DNA of 24,992 nt, taken from positions 1 through 24,992 of the forward strand of contig CAJUMB010000054.1 in NCBI GenBank assembly GCA_910587105.1. The letters run 5' to 3'. Positions 1 to 7,704 of the stretch are shown piece by piece. The number at the start of each line of letters is the position of its first letter. Position 1 is the stretch's first letter. The translations under genes and the position numbers were made by a program. Under the pieces are notes generated by a model. It made no database searches. It was not told the origin of the DNA and saw only the letters and a list, made by a program, of their open reading frames with translations. This stretch comes from an uncultured Lachnospiraceae bacterium (GTDB taxonomy: Bacteria; Bacillota; Clostridia; Lachnospirales; Lachnospiraceae).

Positions 1-28
1 TATGGTAAAAGTCCAAAATGGTTTTCGC

Positions 29-2650
29 CTATCTTTGTGATATAGCCGCCTGTGCTGCAGCCAAACGGGCAATGGGCACACGGAACGGTGAACAGGACAC
101 ATAATTCAGACCAATTTTATGGCAGAATTCAATGGATGACGGGTCGCCGCCATGCTCGCCGCAGATGCCCAGCTTGATTTCAGGTCTTGTGGACCGTCCC
201 TTTTCCACAGCCATCTGTACCAGCTGTCCTACGCCATTCTGATCCAGTCTTGCAAATGGATCAGACTCATAGATCTTGCTCTTATAATAAGAATCCAGGA
301 ACTTGCCTGCATCATCACGGGAGAAGCCGAATGTCATCTGAGTCAGGTCATTTGTACCAAATGAGAAGAATTCCGCCTCTTCTGCCACTTCATTTGCCAG
401 CAGAGCTGCTCTTGGAATTTCGATCATAGTACCAATATGATATTCCATATCAGAACCTTTTTCTTTCTTCACCTGCTCGGCAGTCTCTACGATTACATCT
501 TTCACAAATTTCAGCTCTTTTTTCTCGCCTACCAGGGGAACCATGATTTCCGGTACAATCTCATAGCCTTTTTCCTGGCTTACTTCAATGGCAGCTTCCA
601 TAACTGCTCTTGTCTGCATCTTAGCGATTTCCGGATAGGTAACAGCCAGACGGCAGCCCCTGTGTCCCATCATGGGGTTGAATTCGTGAAGATCATTACA
701 TCTTGTCTGTACTTCTTCCGGTGTCAGCCCCATATCTTTTGCAAGCTCTGCAATATCCTGAGGATCTGTGGGTACAAATTCATGAAGCGGCGGGTCCAGA
801 TAACGCACCGTCATGGGCTTACCTTCCAACGCTTCGTACATTCCTTTGAAGTCAGCCTTCTGGAATGGAATCAGTTCGTTGAGGGCCTGCTCTCTTGCCT
901 CTGGTGTATCAGAAAGAATCATTTTACGAATTTTTGGAATTCTCTCTGCTTCAAAGAACATATGCTCAGTACGGCACAGACCAATTCCCTCTGCTCCCAG
1001 TTTCACTGCGTTCTTTGTATCTGCAGGAGTATCAGCATTTGTGCGGACGTTCAGTGTACGGAAACTGTCTGCCCACTCCATGATTCTTCCGAAGTTTCCG
1101 CCAATGGAAGCTTCCACTGTGCGGATATCTCCCAGATAAATTTTACCAGTGGAACCATCCAGAGAAATGTAATCTCCTTCTTTGATGGTGTGTCCGCCCA
1201 GCTCAAAATATTTTTCTTCTTCGTGCATGATAATCTCACCGCATCCAGATACGCATGCAGTACCCATACCACGGGCAACCACTGCTGCGTGAGATGTCAT
1301 ACCGCCACGGACTGTCAGAATACCTTCTGCCGCATGCATACCCTCAATGTCTTCGGGAGAAGTCTCCAGACGGGCCAGTACCACACGCTCTCCTGCTTCA
1401 TGAGCAGCTTTTGCCTCGTCTGCAGTGAAATATACTTTACCAGCAGCTGCCCCCGGAGATGCCGGCAGAGCTTCGCCGATTACTTCACCAGCCTTCAGCG
1501 CATCTGCATCAAATGTAGGATGCAGCAGCTGATCCAGAGATTTTGCCTCAATCCTGGTCACGGCTTCTTCTTTTGTAATCTTTCCTTCATCTACCAGGTC
1601 GCAGGCAATCTGCAGTGCAGCCTGGGCAGTTCTCTTTCCGTTACGTGTCTGCAGGAAATACAGCTTGCCTTCCTGAATGGTGAATTCCATATCCTGCATA
1701 TCACGGTAATGGCCTTCCAGTTTCTGGGCGATCTTCATGAATTCCTGATAGCACTCCGGCAGATCTTCTTCCAATTTTGTGATTGGCTGAGGTGTACGCA
1801 CACCTGCCACCACGTCCTCGCCCTGGGCATTGATCAAATACTCGCCGTAAATACCTTTTGCTCCTGTAGAGGGGTTTCTGGTAAACGCAACACCAGTACC
1901 GGAGGTATTTCCCATGTTGCCGAATACCATAGCCTGTACGTTTACCGCTGTTCCCCAGTCTCCTGGAATATCATTCATACGACGGTAAACAATCGCACGG
2001 GGGTTGTCCCAGGAACGGAATACTGCTTTTACAGCTCCCATCAGCTGATCTTTGGGGTCCTGCGGGAATTCCTCACCCTGAGAATCTTTATAAATGCTTT
2101 TAAACTTAACGATGATATCTTTCAAATCATCTGCAGTCAGATCGGTGTCGAATTTTGCTCCCCTGGATTCTTTTTCTTCATCCAGAATTCTCTCGAAATG
2201 AGATTTGGGGATTTCCATAACCACGTCTGAATACATCTGGATGAACCTTCTGTATGAATCATATGCAAATCTTGGGTTTCCGGTCTTCTTGGCAAAACCT
2301 TCCACTGCCACATCGTTCAGACCCAGATTCAGAATTGTATCCATCATACCTGGCATAGATGCCCTGGCTCCTGAACGAACAGATACCAATAAGGGATCTT
2401 CTGTATCTCCAAATGCCTTGCCCTGTTCCTTTTCCAGAACAGCCAATGCTTCAAAAATCTGAGTTTTGATTTCCTCAGTAATCTGTTTTCCGCTGGCATA
2501 GTAATCGGTGCATGCCTCTGTGGTCACTGTAAATCCCTGCGGGATCGGCAGACCCAGATTGGTCATCTCAGCCAGGTTTGCACCTTTTCCGCCAAGCAGG
2601 TTTCTCATGTCGGCATTGCCTTCCTTGAATAAATAAACCCATTTTGCCAT
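29..2650 (-). CDS. ppdK: Pyruvate, phosphate dikinase
   Basis: Cytoplasmic enzyme interconverting PEP + AMP + PPi with pyruvate + ATP + Pi; in fermenting anaerobes it often runs toward pyruvate and ATP. At 873 aa it has the usual family length. The N-terminal nucleotide-binding region begins with a GGKGANLAEM motif near residue 21. The swivelling phosphohistidine domain carries GGMTSHAAVVARG with the catalytic His at residue 454. The C-terminal PEP/pyruvate barrel ends with GICGEHGGDP, placing the catalytic Cys at residue 830. The start is an ATG behind an AGGAGG, and a promoter lies just upstream (2687-2715). It sits downstream of a PPi-type phosphofructokinase, which suggests a PPi-linked glycolysis. 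The gene is complete; only 28 bases of the window lie beyond its stop, so its terminator is not visible. Confidence 0.98.
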   Translation of the reverse strand: MAKWVYLFKEGNADMRNLLGGKGANLAEMTNLGLPIPQGFTVTTEACTDYYASGKQITEEIKTQIFEALAVLEKEQGKAFGDTEDPLLVSVRSGARASMPGMMDTILNLGLNDVAVEGFAKKTGNPRFAYDSYRRFIQMYSDVVMEIPKSHFERILDEEKESRGAKFDTDLTADDLKDIIVKFKSIYKDSQGEEFPQDPKDQLMGAVKAVFRSWDNPRAIVYRRMNDIPGDWGTAVNVQAMVFGNMGNTSGTGVAFTRNPSTGAKGIYGEYLINAQGEDVVAGVRTPQPITKLEEDLPECYQEFMKIAQKLEGHYRDMQDMEFTIQEGKLYFLQTRNGKRTAQAALQIACDLVDEGKITKEEAVTRIEAKSLDQLLHPTFDADALKAGEVIGEALPASPGAAAGKVYFTADEAKAAHEAGERVVLARLETSPEDIEGMHAAEGILTVRGGMTSHAAVVARGMGTACVSGCGEIIMHEEEKYFELGGHTIKEGDYISLDGSTGKIYLGDIRTVEASIGGNFGRIMEWADSFRTLNVRTNADTPADTKNAVKLGAEGIGLCRTEHMFFEAERIPKIRKMILSDTPEAREQALNELIPFQKADFKGMYEALEGKPMTVRYLDPPLHEFVPTDPQDIAELAKDMGLTPEEVQTRCNDLHEFNPMMGHRGCRLAVTYPEIAKMQTRAVMEAAIEVSQEKGYEIVPEIMVPLVGEKKELKFVKDVIVETAEQVKKEKGSDMEYHIGTMIEIPRAALLANEVAEEAEFFSFGTNDLTQMTFGFSRDDAGKFLDSYYKSKIYESDPFARLDQNGVGQLVQMAVEKGRSTRPEIKLGICGEHGGDPSSIEFCHKIGLNYVSCSPFRVPIARLAAAQAAISQR

Positions 2651-2686
2651 TTCAAAATCCTCCTAATCGTTCATTCTCAACAGTCT

Positions 2687-2715
2687 ATTTTATAGATATT
2701 TTTACCATTCGTCAA
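2687..2715 (-). promoter_or_regulatory. SigA-type promoter for ppdK
   Basis: On the minus strand TTGACG (2715-2710) and TAAAAT (2692-2687) are separated by 17 bp. They lie about 37 bp upstream of the ppdK ATG, in the 100-bp gap after the phosphofructokinase gene. This suggests ppdK can be transcribed independently of the genes upstream. The call rests on hexamer similarity and spacing only. Confidence 0.7.
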
Positions 2716-2750
2716 GGACATATAACCAAAAACAGCAATAAATGCTAAAG

Positions 2751-3986
2751 TTAGATGCTGTGCTTAAACAAATGTCTGGGAATACCATCCACCATAATCG
2801 GTGATACATCCCCCTGAATCAACGGTTTCACATAAGTTAAGAAGTCTTCTGTCACATAGGTGCCTTCTTCGTTAATCCATTCCCTTGGAACCAGTTTTTC
2901 ATCATTTGCAATCTTATGCACATCTTTTACTTCTGTTCCGCACTGATAGGGATCGTCTGATAAACGCTCCAGAACAACCATCTTTCCTGTATCCCCTTCA
3001 TCCGCCGCTTTCACAGCTGCGCCGCCTACCTGGTAAGCCTCCAGAATGTCCACACGGGATGCCAGATGGGATGCCGCACGCTGCAGTGTACTCAGCTCAA
3101 TGGCACGTGTTTTGCATCCAAGCTCCCCTGCAATGACATTACACAGATATGCTGCTGTTCCAGTGAGCTGCTTGTGTCCGAACGCATCCACATAATCAGC
3201 CGCTGTTCCCAGCTCACATACATAGGTTCCGCTGGCATCACGGATTCCCTCAGACAGAGCCACCACAACAGAAGGTTTCTTGCTGAGCAGTTCTCTGACT
3301 TTGTCCATGAACTTATCCACGTCAAAGGGAAGTTCCGGCAGATAGATCAGATCCGGTCCTGTGCAGTCTTCACCTTTTGACAAAACAGCAGCCCCTGTCA
3401 GCCATCCTGCATTTCTTCCCATAATTTCCACAACAGTAACCAGACCTTTGTCATATTCCAGGCAGAAGCTATCCCGAATAATTTCTTTCAGAGAAGTTCC
3501 GATATATTTTGCCGCACTGCCGTATCCAGGCGTGTGGTCTGTGAGAGCCAGGTCATTATCCACTGTCTTGGGGCATCCCACGAATTTGCAGGAATGTCCT
3601 TTGATGATGGCATAGTCGGACAATTTTTTTATGGTATCCATGGAGTCATTTCCACCAATATAAATGAAAGCTTCAATGTCTAATTTTTCCAGAATTTCAA
3701 AAATGCGCTCATATACCGTTACGTCCTCATGGATACCTGGCAGTTTATACCTGCAGGACCCAAGGTAAGCAGCCGGTGTTCTCTTCAGAAGTTCTGCATC
3801 CAGCTCTGTGGCAATATGCTCAGACAAATCCACATATTTCTCCTCCAGCAGCCCCTGAATTCCGAACCGCATGCCATATACCTTCTTTGCCCCTCTGTCC
3901 TTTGCTGTACGGTAGACCCCTGCCAGACTGGAATTAATCGCCGCTGTGGGGCCGCCGGACTGTCCTACTATTACATTTCCTTTCAT
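2751..3986 (-). CDS. 6-phosphofructokinase, probably PPi-dependent
   Basis: Phosphorylates fructose 6-phosphate to fructose 1,6-bisphosphate in the cytoplasm. The protein is 411 aa. It opens with a phosphate-binding loop (GQSGGPTAAINSSLAG, about residues 8-23), then GGNDS at 111-115, PKTVDND at 139-145 and MGRNAGW at 189-195. In this superfamily Asp after the GG pair (D114 here, where ATP enzymes have Gly) and Lys in PKT (K140, where ATP enzymes usually have Gly) mark use of pyrophosphate instead of ATP as donor. The gene starts with ATG behind AGAGGAG, 18 bp after glyS, so the two are probably co-transcribed. Pairing with pyruvate phosphate dikinase supports the PPi assignment. Donor specificity is inferred from the residues. 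Confidence 0.93.
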   Translation of the reverse strand: MKGNVIVGQSGGPTAAINSSLAGVYRTAKDRGAKKVYGMRFGIQGLLEEKYVDLSEHIATELDAELLKRTPAAYLGSCRYKLPGIHEDVTVYERIFEILEKLDIEAFIYIGGNDSMDTIKKLSDYAIIKGHSCKFVGCPKTVDNDLALTDHTPGYGSAAKYIGTSLKEIIRDSFCLEYDKGLVTVVEIMGRNAGWLTGAAVLSKGEDCTGPDLIYLPELPFDVDKFMDKVRELLSKKPSVVVALSEGIRDASGTYVCELGTAADYVDAFGHKQLTGTAAYLCNVIAGELGCKTRAIELSTLQRAASHLASRVDILEAYQVGGAAVKAADEGDTGKMVVLERLSDDPYQCGTEVKDVHKIANDEKLVPREWINEEGTYVTEDFLTYVKPLIQGDVSPIMVDGIPRHLFKHSI

Positions 3987-4004
3987 AATTACAAAATCTC
4001 CTCT

Positions 4005-5399
4005 CTAAAAATCAAGTTTCTCCCTGAAGTAAGCTTCCAGGTCTTCAATTTTCACCCGCTCCTGCTCCATGCTGTCCCGGTCACGGACGGTCACTGCACC
4101 GTCTTCTTCTGAATCAAAATCATAGGTCACGCAGTAGGGCGTGCCGATCTCGTCCTGTCTGCGGTAACGTTTTCCAATATTCCCCCGGTCATCATATTCA
4201 CAGTTATAGTATTTACTCAACTGCTGATAAATCTTCTCAGCACCTTCTGCCAATTTTTTCGACAGAGGAAGCACACCAATTTTCACAGGCGCCAATGCCG
4301 GATGGAAATGAAGCACTGTCCGCACATCGCCTTTATCCAGCACTTCTTCGTCATAAGCGCTGCACAAAAATGCCAGAACCATCCTGTCTGCTCCCAGGGA
4401 AGGTTCAATCACATAGGGAACGTATTTCTCTTTTTTCTCATCGTCAAAATAAGCCATGTCCTGTCCGGATACATTCTGATGCTGTGTCAGGTCATAATCG
4501 GTTCTGTCTGCGATTCCCCAGAGCTCTCCCCAGCCAAAGGGGAACAAAAACTCCACGTCCGTAGTGGCCTTGCTGTAGAAGGACAATTCTTCCGGGTCAT
4601 GATCCCGGTAACGCACCTCATCTTCCTTCAGTCCCAGTGAACTGAGCCAGTCAAGACAGAACTTCTTCCAGTAGGCAAACCACTCCAGATCTGTCCCCGG
4701 TTCACAGAAGAATTCCAGCTCCATCTGTTCAAACTCTCTGGTACGGAATGTAAAGTTGCCCGGTGTGATCTCATTGCGGAAAGACTTTCCGATTTGGGCA
4801 ATACCGAAAGGAATTTTCTTTCTGGAAGTGCGAAGCACATTTTTAAAATTCACAAAAATACCCTGAGCGGTCTCCGGCCGCAGATAAACTGTGTTTTTTG
4901 CATCTTCTGTAACTCCCTGGAATGTCTTAAACATCAGGTTAAACTGACGGATTTCTGTGAAATTATGCTTTCCACAGGTGGGACAGGGAATCTCATGCTC
5001 CTGTATATAGGATGCCATTTCTTCCTGAGACCAGGCATCCACGGTTCCCTCCAGCGCAATGCCCTTCTCCTCACAGAAGTCCTCGATCAACTTATCTGCG
5101 CGGAAACGCTCGTGGCATTCTTTACAGTCCATCAGAGGGTCAGAAAAACCTCCCAAATGGCCGGAAGCCACCCAAGTCTGAGGGTTCATCAGAATTGCAC
5201 AGTCCACACCTACATTGTAAGGAGACTCCTGTACGAACTTTTTCCACCATGCTTTTTTTACATTATTTTTTAACTCCACGCCTAGATTTCCATAATCCCA
5301 GGTATTTGCCAGGCCGCCATATATTTCCGAGCCTGGGTATACAAACCCTCTGGATTTTGCAAGCGCTACGATCTTATCCATCGTCTTTTCCATTGTCAT
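4005..5399 (-). CDS. glyS: Glycyl-tRNA synthetase, single-chain alpha2 type
   Basis: Charges tRNA-Gly with glycine, releasing AMP and PPi. The 464-aa length fits the dimeric eukaryote/archaea-like class IIa form (often named glyQS or glyS), not the bacterial alpha2beta2 form. Visible motifs are YGGLANTWDYG near residue 27, a possible metal-binding set C92/C95 and C139/C142, motif 2 with FRNE at 208-211, motif 3 as GADRMVLAFL at 336-345, and the C-terminal anticodon-binding domain after about 370. The start is ATG behind TTAGGAGA. A promoter at 5429-5457 leaves a leader of only about 25-30 nt, too short for a T-box. It is the first gene of a likely glyS-PFK unit. Confidence 0.97.
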   Translation of the reverse strand: MTMEKTMDKIVALAKSRGFVYPGSEIYGGLANTWDYGNLGVELKNNVKKAWWKKFVQESPYNVGVDCAILMNPQTWVASGHLGGFSDPLMDCKECHERFRADKLIEDFCEEKGIALEGTVDAWSQEEMASYIQEHEIPCPTCGKHNFTEIRQFNLMFKTFQGVTEDAKNTVYLRPETAQGIFVNFKNVLRTSRKKIPFGIAQIGKSFRNEITPGNFTFRTREFEQMELEFFCEPGTDLEWFAYWKKFCLDWLSSLGLKEDEVRYRDHDPEELSFYSKATTDVEFLFPFGWGELWGIADRTDYDLTQHQNVSGQDMAYFDDEKKEKYVPYVIEPSLGADRMVLAFLCSAYDEEVLDKGDVRTVLHFHPALAPVKIGVLPLSKKLAEGAEKIYQQLSKYYNCEYDDRGNIGKRYRRQDEIGTPYCVTYDFDSEEDGAVTVRDRDSMEQERVKIEDLEAYFREKLDF

Positions 5400-5428
5400 T
5401 ATTCTCCTAATTTTTCAATATTCTCCTT

Positions 5429-5457
5429 ATTATAACCACAGGACAGCATTTTTTCAA
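5429..5457 (-). promoter_or_regulatory. SigA-type promoter for glyS
   Basis: On the minus strand TTGAAA (5457-5452) and a perfect TATAAT (5434-5429) are separated by 17 bp, 30 bp before the glyS ATG. There is no room for a tRNA-sensing leader between promoter and gene. The -35 region lies just downstream of the vanW-family stop codon, so glyS appears to have its own transcription start. Confidence 0.8.
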
Positions 5458-5491
5458 GCCCGTGTTTCTTTCAATTTTTACCGCAATTTTT

Positions 5492-6952
5492 CTATCTGAG
5501 ATAAGAACTGTGTGTCACGTTTTCTATAAACGCCTGGCTACGGTCGCCATTGTACACATACCGATAGGTATCCAGCTCCAGATTGCTGCCGGGAACGTCG
5601 CTCACTATCTCCGTGGCCAGCTCCACTATGGCGTCATCTGTCTTGGTTCCCCACAAATCCACAGTCAGATTCCCATTCACATAGGACACCTCCATTTTCA
5701 ACGGATAAGCAGTGTTATTGGCATACTGGAAATCCAGCGCCGCCCAGGCCACAGCTGCATCCACACCTGCAGGAATATAGCTGGATACGAAATCATGATT
5801 CCACCTCTCTACAATTTCCAGATTGGCATAAAGTGCCGCGGCAAAGATTGTGGAGGATACCTGGCAGATTCCCCCGCCGTACACCTGCACAATCTGTCCG
5901 TCCAAAATACCGTTTGCCATTTTAAATCCAGTTTCTTCTGTCTGCTCTCCCACTGTGTTATTAAAGGAAAATACGTCTCCTGCCAGTAAAATCATGCCAT
6001 TGCATTTTTGTGCCGCAAGGCTGATATTCATGGTGCGGTTTGACACACCTGCCGCCTGGGTGGTATAGGTGGCAAGTTTGTCTTTGAAAAGATGCTCTTT
6101 CAGATTCTGGGTGGATATTTCCGGCTCAGTGTAGATTAAGTCCACCACTACGGTACTGCCCTCTTTGGCTCTGTCCAGCTTTTTTTCGGCCTCCTCCCTG
6201 TCAAAGCTGATTCCCGTCACAGCGTCCACAATGGCATAGCCGTTTTGAGGGTCCAGGGTGGCGTCTGCCGGTTCCACACAGACTTTCTGAACTACCAGGT
6301 CCATGTCCACCGGGTTTACCACGCCTCTTTTGAGAGGACATGTGAAGGACGCCTGATACTCTCCTTTCTTCACCGACTCTGCAATCTGCTCTGTGAGCCT
6401 TTCCTCGTCCACAGTATCATCCTTTGCCACGCCCATGGTAAAAATCAGCTGCCGGTCCTGTAAGATACAGCTGGTCTGTGTGGTGGTGGCACTCTCCTGA
6501 ATACCACTGTCCACAATAGACTGATGTATGGCCTCTGGGTCTTTTAATTCCGGCAGAAATTCCAGATGGTATCCCCCCAGCAGCGAACGCAGCAGATGCA
6601 GGCCCCTGGCTGCAAATATGCTCTTTCCCGGCCGGAACATATTTTCCGCAAACGCTCTGCTGTCAGCGTCCAGCGCATCTCCCACCTGAATCTGATAATC
6701 TGTATCAGCCGCCGTGACGGTAAATACCGCATTCTCCCGGCATACTTTCCGCTCCTGTTTCAGAAGTTTTACAATCTCTTTTTCTGTTTTTCCTCCCACA
6801 CGGATGCCGTTTATTTTCATTCCCGGCAGGGTATGGTTTTCATCCACAATGACACACAGAATCAGATAAATGACTGCCAGCAGGACAATGCCAGCTGCCA
6901 AAAACAGTTTCCGGGGTTTTTTACTGGGTTCCTTTTCTATCATAGTTTTCAC
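5492..6952 (-). CDS. VanW family protein, membrane-anchored with peptidoglycan-binding-like domain
   Basis: The 486-aa protein has a short basic N-terminus and one hydrophobic segment (about residues 14-36, rich in Ile/Leu/Val), so most of it should lie outside the membrane. The middle resembles the YoaR-type peptidoglycan-binding_4 region. The VanW domain follows (about residues 290-425) with NRTMNISLAA, GDVFSFNNTVGE and the conserved GGGICQVSSTIFAAAL motif. VanW proteins accompany vancomycin-resistance and cell-wall genes but their biochemical role is not established; no van ligase genes are present here. I place the start at GTG 6952 because AGGAGG lies 8 nt upstream of it. A longer reading from GTG 6961 would overlap that ribosome binding site. 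It is flanked upstream by a repeat element. Confidence 0.88.
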   Translation of the reverse strand: MKTMIEKEPSKKPRKLFLAAGIVLLAVIYLILCVIVDENHTLPGMKINGIRVGGKTEKEIVKLLKQERKVCRENAVFTVTAADTDYQIQVGDALDADSRAFAENMFRPGKSIFAARGLHLLRSLLGGYHLEFLPELKDPEAIHQSIVDSGIQESATTTQTSCILQDRQLIFTMGVAKDDTVDEERLTEQIAESVKKGEYQASFTCPLKRGVVNPVDMDLVVQKVCVEPADATLDPQNGYAIVDAVTGISFDREEAEKKLDRAKEGSTVVVDLIYTEPEISTQNLKEHLFKDKLATYTTQAAGVSNRTMNISLAAQKCNGMILLAGDVFSFNNTVGEQTEETGFKMANGILDGQIVQVYGGGICQVSSTIFAAALYANLEIVERWNHDFVSSYIPAGVDAAVAWAALDFQYANNTAYPLKMEVSYVNGNLTVDLWGTKTDDAIVELATEIVSDVPGSNLELDTYRYVYNGDRSQAFIENVTHSSYLR

Positions 6953-7190
6953 TGGCGGCACCTCCTGAAATTCATTAATATTTTTTAAAGTCTATCACGT
7001 GTCTTAAAAATGCTTTTTGCCAGATGTACGTCACACTTGGCGGGAGATTTGTGCCAAATTCAGGTTACATAGCTGGAACTATAATTTGCAGGCCCTTTGC
7101 CATCGGACGTATTTTGAATCATTTAGATTTAGAAATTCTCTTTCCATTACCGTCGTATGTACCTTCACCCCGGAACAGCTGCTGCCCTCG

Positions 7191-7262
7191 GTTTGGGCAA
7201 AAGAAACAAAAGGAGCGAATTCAAAACTGTCTTGAGCTCCGTTTTGTTTCTTTTGTCCAAAC
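7191..7262. repeat. Long inverted repeat (26-27 bp arms)
   Basis: The left arm (7191-7216, gtttgggcaaaagaaacaaa and aggagc) pairs with the right arm (7236-7262) with one mismatch and one extra base, around a 19-base loop. It lies inside the TA-flanked element and is not associated with a convincing gene. Neither arm is followed by a T-run, so it is not a typical intrinsic terminator. Small ORFs that read through it look like by-products of the palindrome. Confidence 0.75.
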
Positions 7263-7320
7263 TTGTCACGTCTGAAAAAGCGTTTTACAATTATCTGCCA
7301 TTTATGTTCTACATCTATTA

Positions 7321-7359
7321 GGAACTGTATGTAATCACAGGTTATTAACATACAGTTCC
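7321..7359. repeat. Perfect 12-bp inverted repeat
   Basis: GGAACTGTATGT (7321-7332) is perfectly repeated in inverted orientation at 7348-7359, with a 15-base loop. It lies just past the stop codon of the small minus-strand ORF at 7367-7552, so it could act as a transcription stop for it, but no strong T-run follows in that direction. It may instead be another structural part of the surrounding repeat element. Confidence 0.5.
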
Positions 7360-7366
7360 CTAGATT

Positions 7367-7552
7367 TTACCATATATTTGCCAAAAGCACCAGAAATTCC
7401 AAACGATAATCAATGGGCAAATCCGCTAATTGAAAATTATACAAATCAATCTTACGCACGCAAATCTCTACTTTACCTTTTGGACACCTCCGAATACTTG
7501 TGTTAAATTCATTATACGCCGTTTCTTTCTCAATATCAAATTCCATTCCCAC
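7367..7552 (-). pseudogene. Small hypothetical ORF or gene remnant (about 60 aa)
   Basis: I do not recognise this ORF. It encodes about 60 residues with a balanced, protein-like composition and no low complexity. It begins EFDIEKETAYNEF and ends with a hydrophobic EFLVLLANIW tail. Starts are poor: GTG at 7552 lacks a ribosome binding site, and ATG at 7546 has only GGTGG three bases upstream. The frame stays open for about 12 more codons upstream with no good start, which suggests the 3' end of a longer, lost gene. It lies within the TA-flanked repeat element. It could be an element-borne small protein or debris. Confidence 0.3.
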
Positions 7553-7571
7553 CTGCTCAGCGCCAAATTCA

Positions 7572-7600
7572 TTGACAATATAAGGTATTTATGTTAAAAT
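7572..7600 (+). promoter_or_regulatory. Near-consensus promoter for the MFS gene, inside the repeat element
   Basis: A perfect TTGACA (7572-7577) and TAAAAT (7595-7600) are separated by 17 bp. Transcription would start near 7607, about 98 bases upstream of the MFS start codon, and would cross the right terminal repeat at 7656-7677. No other promoter of comparable quality is visible closer to the gene. Confidence 0.72.
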
Positions 7601-7619
7601 ATTTGAAAATTATTCAAAT
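7601..7619 (+). promoter_or_regulatory. Operator-like palindrome at the MFS transcription start
   Basis: ATTTGAA (7601-7607) and TTCAAAT (7613-7619) form a perfect 7-bp inverted repeat around five bases. The palindrome directly follows the -10 box and covers the expected +1. That position and size suit a dimeric repressor of the MarR or TetR kind, which often control exporters. No regulator gene is adjacent, so a repressor would have to be encoded elsewhere. This is inference from geometry alone. Confidence 0.4.
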
Positions 7620-7704
7620 GGATAAATACAAAGGATTCTGAGAGAAGGTTGACATAAAGCATTTTTAAGACACGTTCTAATAAAAGAGGGGGGAAGAAAA
7701 TCAG

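Larger units (their letters stand above)
6995..7677. mobile_element. Putative TA-flanked element with terminal inverted repeats (copy 1)
   Basis: Both ends carry the same inverted repeat: the left end reads CACGTGTCTTAAAAATGCTTT and the right end, on the other strand, GAACGTGTCTTAAAAATGCTTT. Each end abuts a TA dinucleotide (6993-6994 and 7678-7679), as expected for TA target duplication. The first 79 bases (6995-7073) closely match the arm of the palindromic element at 15745-15904, including the identical block gggagatttgtgccaaat (7042-7059). The remaining roughly 600 bases have no counterpart elsewhere in the window. They hold a long hairpin, a small ORF remnant and a plus-strand promoter. 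No transposase is encoded. It could instead be two separate repeat ends that happen to flank unrelated DNA. Confidence 0.5.

Noticed and set aside
437..2230. 597-codon open frame antisense to ppdK
   Set aside because: It is the reverse-strand shadow of a very well-supported enzyme gene; the product is rich in Cys, His and Phe with no domain or ribosome binding site.
5492..6952. VanW gene as part of a vancomycin-resistance cluster
   Set aside because: No vanH/A/X, D-Ala ligase or two-component genes are nearby; VanW-domain proteins are widespread in Clostridia outside resistance clusters.
7017..7351. Several 70-90 codon frames on both strands across the hairpin
   Set aside because: They share mirrored peptides such as FGQKKQ because they read through the long inverted repeat; no ribosome binding sites.
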